NCBI RefSeq assembly: GCF_028640845.1
Contig: NC_080539.1
Coordinates: forward strand, 300,063,516 to 300,127,515
Direction of reading: 5' to 3'
Length of the DNA: 64,000 nucleotides
Source: Ahaetulla prasina
Lineage: Eukaryota; Chordata; Lepidosauria; Squamata; Colubridae
Each line of letters opens with the position of its first letter. Positions within the stretch are counted from its first letter, which is position 1. Below, piece by piece: positions 1 to 9,516 of the stretch. Below the pieces are notes generated by a model, which saw nothing but the letters and a program-made list of their open reading frames with translations, was not told where the DNA came from and ran no database searches. The position numbers and the translations under genes were made by a program.

Positions 1-950
1 TCACTGCTTTTCTTCTAAATCTCAAATAAGTAACCCCCTGGCTTTCCAAATCTTACTGAAATACTGTGCTAGAATCCCTTATGTTGCCTGGGGATGGTGG
101 GACTTGAAGTTCAGCAACCTCTAAACAGTTGGTTATGTAAACACATTGCATTAATATTAGAAAGAACATTTTAAGACATGAAGAGCTACCTGGCTCCCTC
201 AGTCACCATCTCTAACAACAACAACAACAAAAAAAACACTTGGAAGAGAAATGAAGCTGCCCTGAGGACCAAGAATCAAGGCTGAACAAAATTAACAGTC
301 ATGAAGCACTGCTCTATTATGCTTGCTCAAGTACCTTGGCTTTGCTCCTGCCATGGGGAGAGACTGTTCTGTGCGCAGCTTCAAATGGAAATGTAAAGAG
401 GCACAATGGGCAGGAAGAAAGCAGGAGAGATAAATTCAAATATCTTTGAGATCTGTGAACTAAAGCTGTCTCTACTGGGACCTGGTTCACTGGTGTACAG
501 ATTTAAACACAGACTGTAAGAACTGAAGAAGAATTTTGGTAGCTTAATGTAGCTCAAAGGTGAAATAAACTTTAGGTTTCATTTTTCTCTCTCTCACTCA
601 GATCAAGGATGAAAGGAAAAGGCACTGTGACAGATGAGACTCTTACAAAGATCTGCTCAAGAGCATGAAGGACACAAAGTGTTGTACAGAAAAGAGAGGT
701 GCAGATAATTAATCCCATTACATTTGACAGACAGCTATAAATGAGAAAATGAATGAAGACAGACAGACAGACAGAAATGGTGAAAGAGAGGAGTCTTCTC
801 CAAAGATTCCACATGGACTTGTGAATTGATGAAATTATCTTTCTAAATCATCTGGCCAGGTAGCCTAAACAGGAGGAGAAATCAAGTATTGTTTCTGATT
901 CTTATTCTATTGCTTGCCCTGTTTCTACAGATAGTCCACCAATGGTGATG
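1..950. other. No gene recognised
   Basis: No convincing open frame, RNA gene or recognisable repeat is visible. There is a short (GACA)n run near 755-775. The sequence is AT-rich intergenic DNA. It probably contains old, decayed repeats that cannot be identified by eye. Confidence 0.5.
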
Positions 951-959
951 CCTGGAGTG

Positions 960-2375
960 TTGATCTAACTTCATCTTCTATTACTAATATATCTTTTAAG
1001 GTATCTTGCAAGTTGACACCTCCGTTACACAGAATTTCAATATATTCCTTTTACCTTCATTTGATCTTCTTTAAATAAGTTACTAACTGTCCATTGGTAC
1101 CCTTTAGCATATCAATTTAAAGTTGGAGCATTCGTCTGAGTTTGAAGATCTTTGGAAGGCTTACCTTGTTTCTCTGAGAAGATTTGAGGTAGTTAACTTG
1201 TGAGAGTTTTATCCTTTTACTTGATGTTGGTGTAGTTAACTTCATTCCAGTCACCAAGCAGATACCAATTTTCATAAGCAAAAGATGTTAATTGGTCCAT
1301 AAGATACTCAACAAATTTTGGTTTGTCTTCATTTGGTACATAAATGATAGCTACCATTGTTTTTATCCCATTCAAGTCCATTTCTATTGCTACAAATCTA
1401 CCATATTCATCTGATACTACTAGCTTACGTTTAAGCTGAGATTTTAGATATAAAACAACTTCATTTCTCTTGTTTAGTTCTGCTGAGCTAAATTCTTCTC
1501 CTAAGCGTTTATTAACCAAATATTTTCTTTCTTCTATTTTAATATGTGTTTCTTGAAGGCAAATTATATCCAAATTTAATTTCCTCAAGTAATTGTAGGA
1601 GATGACCAGTCTGAGCCTGAGGGAGGGGTTAAACATTGTCCTCAGTCGAGTCCAGTGATGGGATTCAGCCACTTCGCACCACTTCGGGAGAACCGTTTGT
1701 TAACTTTCTGAGCAGTTTGGCAAACTGGTTGTTGGAAGAAATCATTAGGGCAGAGAACCGTTTGTTAAATTATTTGAATCCCACCACTGGTCGAGTCCCT
1801 TCATGCCCATAAGATAGTCCAGCCCACCTTCAATTCTATTGACTCTTATTTAATGCCAATTTGATTTGACTGCTAAATTCTTGTAGAGAGCTTAACCTTG
1901 CAATAAACCCTTATATACATTTGAATATGCGTTTCCTGATTTCCGTGCTTGATAGTAATGAAATACTTTCTTTTGCTTTGTGAGGATGCTGGCCCTATTA
2001 GTGTTCCATGTTAAGTATTTATATTTCATTTTTCTTTTTATTTTAAGAGGATGATGAATCCAAATCTTGTACAGGTGCTCCTTCACTTCTATGAAATTCA
2101 GTCTAAATCTTTTTTCTTGATATGCGAAGTTCACTTCTTCCAATTTATCCCAAAAAAATGGATTCCTTTTCTTTTAAAAAAATATTTGTCAGGAAGGCAT
2201 ATGCTTTTCTTTATCCTCGGGGTTCTAAGGGGGATTTCTATGAAAACTATTATTTCTACATGATCAATTTGCAATTTAGTCTTAAAATGACAGTCTTTTA
2301 TTCTCCTATTTTACAAAATGGACCAGCACGTACTCAGTCTGATGATGTTCGTGTATTTTGGTTAAGACGGTGATA
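960..2375 (-). mobile_element. L1 LINE fragment (end of ORF1 and endonuclease of ORF2), broken
   Basis: Read on the minus strand, 1990-2040 gives a start-like stretch (KYLTWNTN) typical of the beginning of L1 ORF2. The endonuclease then continues at about 1600-1220 with LDIICLQETH and, near 1240, LGDWNEV, both signatures of the L1 apurinic-type endonuclease. Sequence at 2045-2370 resembles a decayed ORF1 C-terminus. The reading is broken between about 1600 and 1955 by inserted sequence of unknown origin, which itself carries a small hAT element. No reverse transcriptase domain is visible, so this is a dead 5'-side fragment. The outer limits are approximate. Confidence 0.7.
1653..1789. mobile_element. 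Short hAT-type element with 8-bp target duplication
   Basis: The element starts CAGTGATGGGATTCA and ends with the near inverse GAATCCCACCACTG. It is flanked by perfect 8-bp direct repeats GTCGAGTC at 1645-1652 and 1790-1797. Terminal inverted repeats beginning CAGTG plus an 8-bp duplication are diagnostic of hAT transposition. At 137 bp it cannot encode a transposase and must have moved with one supplied in trans. It sits inside the sequence interrupting the L1 fragment. Confidence 0.88.
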
Positions 2376-4129
2376 ACAATAAAATAAAAACTGGAGTGGT
2401 AAACTTATAAGTAATTTTTCTGTTACATTTCTATTTCCTAGGCCATATAGTCCAGTTATATTTTCTCCTTACAATTTTCAACTTTGGCTTTCCAGTCTAC
2501 AATCACAAGCAGCATGCCCTGCTTACATGTTCAGTCACTCATCGGTTTGAACTTGACCATGAAACTTATTAACCTCCTCTTTTTCTGCATCAGTGTTTGA
2601 AATATAAGCATGGATAGCTATCCTATTGATGGGTTAGCCATGAAGTCTAATGGAAAAACTATATAATTTAAATTAAAACGTTGCTGTTGAACACCTGCAG
2701 ACATAAAGAACATCACCTTTTCCCCCCTTTTTCTTTTAGTTTGGATATTTTTTGTGTTTTTATTTTTAAAAAAAGTAAATCATGCTTTGGTTTTGCATTG
2801 TTTAAGGACGGCTTACAAGCAAGTGATATTTCTACATTTTATATCAGTAAGTAAAAACAGAAATTGAGCTGTGTTAGATGGCACAGCAGCACTAGAGAAT
2901 AAATTTCAAAGACAAAGCTCCCCAGTTAGGCTAAGGGCAAGATTCTTATTATTCCAAGGAAGATTTCCATGAACTGCCTGAGGTTTTAAAATGATTTCCC
3001 CACACCCCAATATTCAGGTCTGGACAAAACAAGTGCTTTTGTCTATGCTATATTTTCCCACCTAAATTATAAGGGAAAAGTTACCTGTTTTTCTTGTGTG
3101 TTCCAAAGAGTTGTAAGGAAACATTAAATAGCAGTAAAAGATCATAAAATGTACAACCATTAAGGGTTTTTATGCTAGAGGGAATTTGATTTACAGCACA
3201 ATGCAAGACTTGGGAGGGGCAGAGCTAACAAGAATTGGATGAATACATTTGGATCAAAGGGATAAATCTTGGGTTACTATAGCAACGATGCCAACAGCCT
3301 TACCATAAAGGCATCAAGCTTTTGAAACACTAAGCAGGAAGGCTTCATTTGTTGATATTTTAATCTCTGGATTATCATAGTTTTCCGTTCGTGTTGTATG
3401 ATAATTTTTATCTTGTGTACTAATCACTGAGTTGAGAGTGATTGCATTTATTACATAAATAAATGCATGTCTGGAACTGTATCCTGCTGAAACCAAATAG
3501 CAATGTAATTTAATTTTGGATATATAAAAATAGCTGTATATTTGGAGGGTACGGAGTGGCTTTTTCCAAAGAAGGAGAGAAATAGAATGTAATGCTGCAC
3601 ATTACATGCTCTGCGTTCACATATTGTTTTAAAGCTTTTGTTTGTTTTAACCACTATATTTAAACTAGCCCCAGTGGTCTTGGTCACTCACAATGCTAAG
3701 CCACAATGTTAACTATGATCTGCACATCATAATATTTATGTTCACATGGACAACTAAACCTAACCCAATCATATTATAGATCACAACTCCTAGCATAGCC
3801 TGATTGCAGCTACAAGCCTATGCATCTGGAAATCACTAGATGGGGAAAGCCTATTCTAACTGATGCTCCAAGCCCAGGCAGTGGCACCATCTGTTCTTCT
3901 TTATTACCATGCCAGACTATTTGAAACTGGTGCAGAACAGCTGCTCACTGAAGCCTTTGTGGGATCCCAAGAGGCAATAAATTCAAACAGGACAAAAGCA
4001 TTTGCTCTTGGTTCATCCCTTTCCCTACCCAACTTCTCCAGAATGGACCTTAAATGTAATGGCAGCATGTTTACTTCTGTTTGAGCAAGATGTATTTCTT
4101 TTCCTATTGCTATTTGAGGACATCACACA
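2376..4129. other. No gene recognised
   Basis: AT-rich sequence with only short, unrelated open frames. I see no conserved domain, RNA gene or clearly recognisable repeat in this stretch. Confidence 0.5.
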
Positions 4130-4996
4130 CCTGTGCTACTGGATATAAGCAGGGGTTTGTAAGAAGTAAGTTGTTGTTCGTTGGGAAGTCGTGTCTGACC
4201 CACCATGACCCCATGGACAATGTTCCTCCAGGCCTTCCTGTCCTCTACCAACCCCTGGAGTCCATTTAAGCTTACACCAGCTGCTTCAATGACTCCATCC
4301 AGCCACCTCATTCTCTGTCATCCCCTTCTTCCTTTGCCCTCAATCTTTCCCAGCATTAGGCTCTTCTCCAGTGAGTCCTTCCTTCTCATTAGGTGGCCAA
4401 AGTATTTAAGTTTCATCTTCAGGATCTGGCCTTCTAAAGAGCAGTCAAGGTTGATCTCCTCTAGGACTGACCGGTTTGTTCACCTTGCAGTCCAAGGGAC
4501 TCGCAGGAGTCTTCTCCAGCATCATAGTTCAAAGGCCTCAATTCTTTGGTGCTCAACCTTTCTTATGGTCCAACTTTCACAGCCATACATCGCAACTGGG
4601 AAAACCATAGCCTTGGCTAATCGCACTTTTGTTGGCAGGGTGATGTCTCTGCTTTTTAGTATGCTGTCTAGATTTGCCATAGCTTTCCTCCCCAGGAGCA
4701 AGTGTCTTTTAATTTCTTGGCTGCAGTCCACATCTGCAGTGATCTTGGAACCCAGCAAAATAAAATCTATCACTACCTCCATTTCTTCCCTATCTATTTG
4801 CCAGGAATTGAGAGGGCCGGATGCCATGATCTTAGTTTTCTTAATGTTGAGTTTCAAGCCAATTTTCGCACTCTCCTTCTTCACCAGCATCAAGTGGTTC
4901 TTTAGTTCCTCTTCACTTTCTGTCGTTAGAGTGGTATCATCTGCATATCTGAGGTTGTTGATATTTCTCCTGACAATCTTAATTTCAACTTTTGAT
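4130..4996 (-). mobile_element. BovB (RTE clade) LINE, 5'-truncated 3' part
   Basis: The minus-strand frame at 4522-4893 reads KLNIKKTKIMASG, then LGSKITADVDCSQEIKRHLLLGRKAMANLDSI in substance, then MYGCESWTIRK. This is the conserved segment downstream of the BovB reverse transcriptase. The minus frame at 4123-4311 continues it in another phase (MRWLDGVIEA), and the 3' end runs to about 4165. Frameshifts and loss of the 5' part make it inactive. BovB is known to have moved horizontally between squamates and ruminants. The long plus-strand open frame here is an antisense shadow. Confidence 0.9.
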
Positions 4997-5431
4997 CGGG
5001 GTGAAATGTAAAATTTGTTACTATCGGTTCTGTGGGTGTGGCTTGGTGGGGGGGGGGGTAATGTGACTGAGTGGGCATGGCCAACTTTTTTTTTTTACTT
5101 TTAAAAGCATTTTTTCTACGACCTCTTCGGCCGAAGAGGTTGTAAAAAAATGCTTTTAAAAGCCTATGATGATCAGACAACTCAGCTGGAATCGCCAGAG
5201 GGAAAAAAGCTTTTAAAGGGTTTTGACAATCCCAGCTGAGTTGCCTGGTCGCCAGAACCTTTTAAAAGCATTTTTCTACAACCTCTTTGGCCGAAGAGGT
5301 TGTAAAAAATGCTTTTAAAAGGTTCTGACGATCAGGCAACTCAGCTGGGATTGCCAGAGGAGCCTTTTAAAAGCTTTTATTTAACAACCTCTTTGGCCAA
5401 AGGGGTTGTAGAAAAAATGCTTTTAAAGGGT
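4997..5431. mobile_element. Partial hAT-like element carrying internal palindromes
   Basis: It begins with a GGGGTGAAAT terminal-like sequence followed by a GGTTCTGTGGG/GTGGCTTGGTGGG block. The same block occurs in the complete hAT elements at 18259-18479 and 42935-43177. The interior is an array of inverted repeats (separate entry). No matching right end or target duplication is visible; the sequence passes directly into an LTR at about 5432. It is therefore probably truncated or interrupted. Confidence 0.55.
5098..5430. repeat. Array of three long palindromes
   Basis: Three inverted repeats share the core CTTTTAAAAGCATTTTT, CTACAACCTCTT, GGCC and the reverse complement. They lie at 5098-5162, 5229-5351 and 5358-5430. 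The middle one is the longest: its arms extend outward through GGTTCTGACGATC and GGCAACTCAGCTGGGATT on both sides, giving about 120 bp of nearly perfect dyad symmetry. The first and third are shorter or more diverged. The repeats could extrude as cruciforms or form hairpins if transcribed. Confidence 0.85.
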
Positions 5432-6033
5432 TCAGCCTGCGGAGCTGGCAGTGGAGTCGGACAATGAGGAGGCTGGGGAGGACAATGGGTCAGTCTTGGA
5501 GTCAGGGGAAGGCCTGGACGAGGGCTCTGCGTCTGAGGCAGAGATGGGGCCAGGGCCATCTGGGAGCGATGCACGGACTCTGGAGCCTCCAGAGGCAGAC
5601 AGCAGAGAGCAGAGGAACAGGAGGAGCCTGTTCCTAGTGCATGCATGCGAAGAGCTGCCAGAAGGCAAGAGCAGCTAAAGCAAAAAGGACGACATGGGAG
5701 TAAGGCCAGGACATGACTGGCCCCTCCCATAAGGCTTAAAAGAGCAGCAACGGCTCTTGGGTTCTTTGTAGGAAAGCAACGTTGCTACAATTGTTTCTTG
5801 TCAGCATCTCCTGTGTCTGAACTTCGTGGGGTCCTTGCCAAGAAAAGTCTTTGGCAGGGTGCCAAAAACGACAAAGGTTTGTGATAAAGCTGAAGGACTT
5901 TTTCTGAAGGACTTTGTTTTGGACTTAATTTGGACTAAACTGAGAATGAAGTAATTCTCAGCTGTTCTAATAAAATATGTTTGTTTAGGCCTGATTGTGT
6001 CTGGTAAGAACTACTTGGGCCTAGGTCACAACA
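5432..6033 (+). mobile_element. Solo LTR of a retrotransposon, plus orientation
   Basis: The sequence contains a TATA-like AGGCTTAAAAGAGC near 5730, a poly(A) signal AATAAA near 5970 and ends GGTCACAACA, the architecture of an LTR (U3, R, U5). Its 5' part is GA-rich and happens to stay open as an acidic, Ser/Glu-rich 75-codon frame. The same sequence recurs in the opposite orientation at 6420-7040, which identifies it as a repeat and not a host gene. The family (Ty3/gypsy or other) was not determined. Confidence 0.65.
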
Positions 6034-6419
6034 CCTGTTTAAAAATCCAAACAGGGTGTTTTAATTGTGAGGATATGGAAAAACCAGATGGCCCATGCAA
6101 TAACATTGTATATCCTTAAGAACAGCAGTGAAGACCACATTCACTTGAACTCCTGACATTACCTATTTGGGTGATGAAAGATCCGAAGCTCAGAATACTT
6201 CACGCACTCATAAGATAACAAATATCAGGAACTACCAAGGACTCTTCAGTTCAGATCTGAGCTACATACATTCTCTTCTATTGGAAGCATGTTATATATA
6301 ACCTATATTTCATCTGCTAAAAATAATTTTTACATTTTATTCCACATCTTTTTACCTTTCTGCTCACTTGTTTGTTTAGATTTTACCTGTGCTTCACCTT
6401 TCTAATAACATGTGGCAGC
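6034..6419. other. Spacer between two inverted LTRs, no gene
   Basis: About 390 bp of AT-rich sequence without a coding signature separates the two oppositely oriented LTR copies. It shows no retrotransposon gag or pol coding. Confidence 0.5.
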
Positions 6420-7040
6420 TGTTGTGACCCAGGCCCCAGTAGTAGGTGGTAGGAAACTCAGTCAGTGTAAAAACAAACAAACTTTATTCAAACAGCTGAG
6501 AATTACTTAGAGAACGTAGTTCAACTAAATTAAAGCAAATTTCACCCAACAACAAATTCCTCAGTCCTATTACCAACCTTGGTCCAATTAGGCAAACTGC
6601 CAAAAGTCTTTTTTGGCAAAAGTTCAGAAGACACCAATAAAAAATAAATGCAAGAAAACAAAGTTTTAACGTTGTTTTCCTGCAAAGCCCAAATGCCATT
6701 GCTGATCTGTTTTAAGCCTTATGGGAGGAGCCAATCATCCCGAGTTGTCCTCTTTGCTTGAGCTGCTGTTGCCTTCTGGCAGTTCTTCTCATGCATGCAT
6801 TAGGAACAGGCTCCTCCTGTTCCTCTGCCTCACTACTGTCAGACTCTAGAGGCTCTGGAGTCCGCACCTCACTCCCTGATGGCCCTGGCCCCACCTCAGC
6901 CTCTGACACAGAGCCCTCATCTGGGCCTTCCCCAGCCTCCAGGACTGGCCCACGCTCTTCCTCAGCCTCATCACTCCTGTCCCGACTCCATTGCCAGCTC
7001 CACAGGCTGCTGGCGAACCACAACAGCAGCCACAGAAGCT
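6420..7040 (-). mobile_element. Solo LTR, minus orientation, same family as 5432-6033
   Basis: Read on the minus strand it matches the plus-strand LTR: an acidic Glu/Ser-rich stretch at 6712-7023 (GPGPSGSEVRTPEP), a poly(A) signal seen on the plus strand as TTTATT near 6482, and a terminal GGTCACAACA (TGTTGTGACC at 6420 on plus). The two LTRs are diverged, so they are separate insertions and not the ends of one element; their inverted orientation also excludes that. Confidence 0.65.
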
Positions 7041-7658
7041 ACCTAGATGGGAAATAAAATTTCCAGAGGGTCTTTTTTTTTGGTGAGCATGGTCTGTTTA
7101 TCAATAAGATATTTTGTGTGCATATGCTCAAGTATAATTTTAATGAGAATGGCTAAGCTTTTCACTATGTGCTTTGGGCCTCTGATTTTGGTCAATAAAT
7201 CCCTTATTGCACCAAAGAAAACATGATAGAATGTTATTGTACTTCAATGCATTCAAAATACAGCAAGTATAATGGCCTCTACCTAGAATCGAACTCACAG
7301 CATAACATTAACTGTTGTTGCAAGTACCAGCAAGATACAGGAGATGGAAAGGAGTCGTGGTTCTTTGGAAGCTTCTTTTAATGTGGGATCCTGGGAAGTA
7401 GAGATCAGCAATGTCTGAAAAACCTTATAGCGCCAACCCGTAATTTAATATTAAGTATCAATTTTGTATTAACTGTCCCCCAACATGGCTTTAATGGTGA
7501 CAGAATATAAAATAATAAATTAAACATTCTAAATGATGTTTGTTGCCCCCCCCACAAGAGTTCTAAATCGAGCATCCAGATTATTTTCATACTCATTTCG
7601 CCACCTGCTTTGTGCAGCTACACAGGACAATGAATACTTAAAGAGTTACTGTACTATA
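7041..7658. other. No gene recognised
   Basis: AT-rich DNA with no supported coding frame or repeat identity. Confidence 0.5.
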
Positions 7659-8051
7659 CAGGTAATCCTTGACTTACAATAGTTCATTTAGTGACCGTTC
7701 AAAAGTACAACGGCACTGAAAAAAGTGACTTATGACCGTTTTTCACATCTACAACCGCTGCAGCATCCCCTCGGTCACATGATCAAAATTCCGATGGTTG
7801 GCACCTGGTTCATATTTATGATGGTTTGCTGTGTCCTGAGGGTCATGTGATCCTCTTTTGCATTTCTGACAAGCAAAGTCCATGGGGAATCCAGATTCAC
7901 CTAACAACCATGTTACTAACTTAACAAATGCAATGATTCACTTAACAACCGTGGCAAGAAAAGTCGTAAAATGGGACAAATTCAGTTAACAAATGTTTCA
8001 CTTAGGAACATAAATTTTGGGCTCAGTTGCGATTATAACTTAAGGACTCTG
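7659..8051. mobile_element. Mariner/Tigger-like nonautonomous element (copy 1)
   Basis: It starts CAGGTAATCCTTGACTTACAA and ends with a degraded inverse (ACTTAAGGACTCTG), flanked by TA on both sides. The interior has the repeated motif CACTTAACAACNGTGGCAAGAAA. The same ~390-bp sequence recurs at 35168-35560 and 48204-48583, and elements of similar ends occur at 56284. Termini reading roughly CAGGTAGTCCTCGACTTAC plus a TA target site point to a Tc1/mariner-superfamily (Tigger/pogo-like) element without transposase. Confidence 0.7.
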
Positions 8052-8302
8052 TATTGAGTCTGTTATATTTCCTTTCTCTGCAATTGCAGGACATCCATCA
8101 TAAAGGATATTTGCTGTGCTGTGGTAATGAATATATGCACGAAGTGTATGAAACCTAAGAAAAATACTCTATAAAGATAGAAGAAATTCAAAATGAAACA
8201 AACAAAACATCATCATTCAGAGATGGCCGAGTTTCTTTTCCTATTAGCGAACGCTACCTTTCAGGTTTTGGGGGAAAGATGTGTCCGTTTAAATGAATAA
8301 AT

Positions 8303-8527
8303 CAGGGGTCCCCAACCCCCTGGCCGTGCAAGTGCTGGGCAAACACATGCGTAGCTCCACTTGCACAAGCAGCACATGCGTGCACAGCTCCATTTGTGTG
8401 AGCTGCGTGCACTCATGCCCACCACTTGTGCAAATGGAGCTATGTGTGCGTGCACCTGCCACTCACACAGAACCATTCCCTCTCCACCTCTCCCCATCCA
8501 CCAAGCTGGAAAAGTTAGGGACCACTG
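8303..8527. mobile_element. hAT-type element with perfect 8-bp target duplication
   Basis: It starts CAGGGGTCCCCAACCCC and ends GTTAGGGACCACTG. Perfect 8-bp repeats GAATAAAT lie at 8295-8302 and 8528-8535. There is no transposase; the interior is rich in alternating GTGCA/CATGC words. It is a 225-bp nonautonomous hAT element. Confidence 0.88.
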
Positions 8528-8604
8528 GAATAAATGATACAGAGCAGACAGTTCTAGATACTTTTTTTTCAAATAAATAAATAAATCTCTCAGCTAGCTC
8601 AGCC

Positions 8605-9085
8605 ACAGTTGTGTCAGACGCTGTGAGAAGAAACAAGCCAGCTTGGTTTTCTTTCCACCCGTGACTTCATTTATTGGGTCTGCTACAAACTGGGTCTCAG
8701 TGATAGTTGAGGTCTCTCTGTACAAAGTCAGCACAGAGAGCTGCTGCCTCTCAGCCCCTTTTAAACATCCCGCGCTGCTCATGCCCCGCCCCATGGCTGA
8801 GCTGCTCCGTTGATTGGACGCCCAGCCGCTCTCTCCCTCCTCGTCTGACAGCCCCAGCTGCCATCTGCCAGATCCTGGAACTAAAGCAGCTCTTCATGAC
8901 ACCTAGCCCTCATCTCCCTCTATCCTGGCCGCCAGTGTGATAGTCCCCTCCCCCTGCTTCCCAAACGCAGATTCTTGCAGCCCTCGAACAAGTCCTTGAT
9001 AATTCATCCTTTTGGATCTTTGATTGGGGCTCTTCCCAGGATCCAGCTCCTTGTAGCGTCATGTGTCGAGCCGGAGCTGGGCTCG
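8605..9085 (-). mobile_element. LTR retrotransposon fragment
   Basis: On the minus strand there is a purine-rich tract (GGGGGAGGGGAC, plus-strand complement near 8945-8957), then GC-rich promoter-like sequence with TTTAAAAGG near 8757, and a poly(A) signal AATAAA (plus TTTATT near 8671) about 90 bp downstream. This order of polypurine tract, promoter and poly(A) signal is that of a 3' LTR. Exact ends and target duplication could not be fixed, and no gag or pol domain is readable. Confidence 0.5.
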
Positions 9086-9104
9086 ACAAAATGTTTGAGA
9101 TTAT

Positions 9105-9180
9105 TATTTATTTTTATTTATTTATTTGATTTTTATAACTGCCCATCGCCACAAGTGACTCTGGGAGACGTACATCATTA
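9105..9180 (-). mobile_element. Decayed retroposon 3' tail
   Basis: The stretch TTATTTATTTATTTGATTTTTATAAC followed by GCCCATC and GACTCTGGG, read in reverse, resembles the shared 3' tail of squamate SINEs and LINEs (GACTCTGGGCGG... then an A/T-rich simple tail). It is too short for a family assignment. Confidence 0.35.
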
Positions 9181-9191
9181 TTAGAAACTTA

Positions 9192-9326
9192 CCCTATTTT
9201 CCCCAAAATAAGACATCCCCTGATAATAAGCCCAATCGGGCTTTTGAGCGCATGGCAATAAGGCCAAGCGTTTATTTCAGGGTTCAAAAAAATATAAGAC
9301 AGGGTCTTATTTTCAGGGAAACAGGG
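9192..9326. mobile_element. Short TIR element with TA target site
   Basis: The left end CCCTATTTTCCCCAAAATAAG and the right end CTTATTTTCAGGGAAACAGGG are inverted repeats. TA dinucleotides flank both sides. The element is 135 bp and noncoding. The size and TA duplication fit a miniature Tc1/mariner-type element. Confidence 0.7.
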
Positions 9327-9383
9327 TAATCATTGTTAGTTTCAGAAAAGAAGCCAAAGGCTGGATGGATATATCACCTAAAG

Positions 9384-9508
9384 CAGGGGTCTCCAACCTT
9401 GGCAACTTGAAGACTTGTGGACTTCAACCCCCAGAATTGGAGGTTGGCTGAGGAATTCTGGGAGTTGAAGTCCACAAGTCTTCAAGTTGCCAAGGTTGGA
9501 GACCCCTG
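9384..9508. mobile_element. Palindromic hAT miniature element
   Basis: The element reads CAGGGGTCTCCAACCTTGGC, then AACTTGAAGACTTGTGGACT, and closes with the reverse complement of both, so nearly the entire 125 bp is one inverted repeat. Perfect 8-bp target duplications ACCTAAAG lie at 9376-9383 and 9509-9516. The undamaged ends suggest a fairly recent insertion. A related palindromic element is at 23350-23465. Confidence 0.92.
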
Positions 9509-9516
9509 ACCTAAAG

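Noticed and set aside
4205..5011. 268-codon plus-strand open frame
   Set aside because: Antisense to the BovB fragment; the minus strand carries the conserved LINE residues.
5451..5678. Acidic 75-codon open frame that looks like a small host protein
   Set aside because: The same sequence recurs inverted at 6712-7023 within an LTR with a poly(A) signal, so it is repeat sequence.
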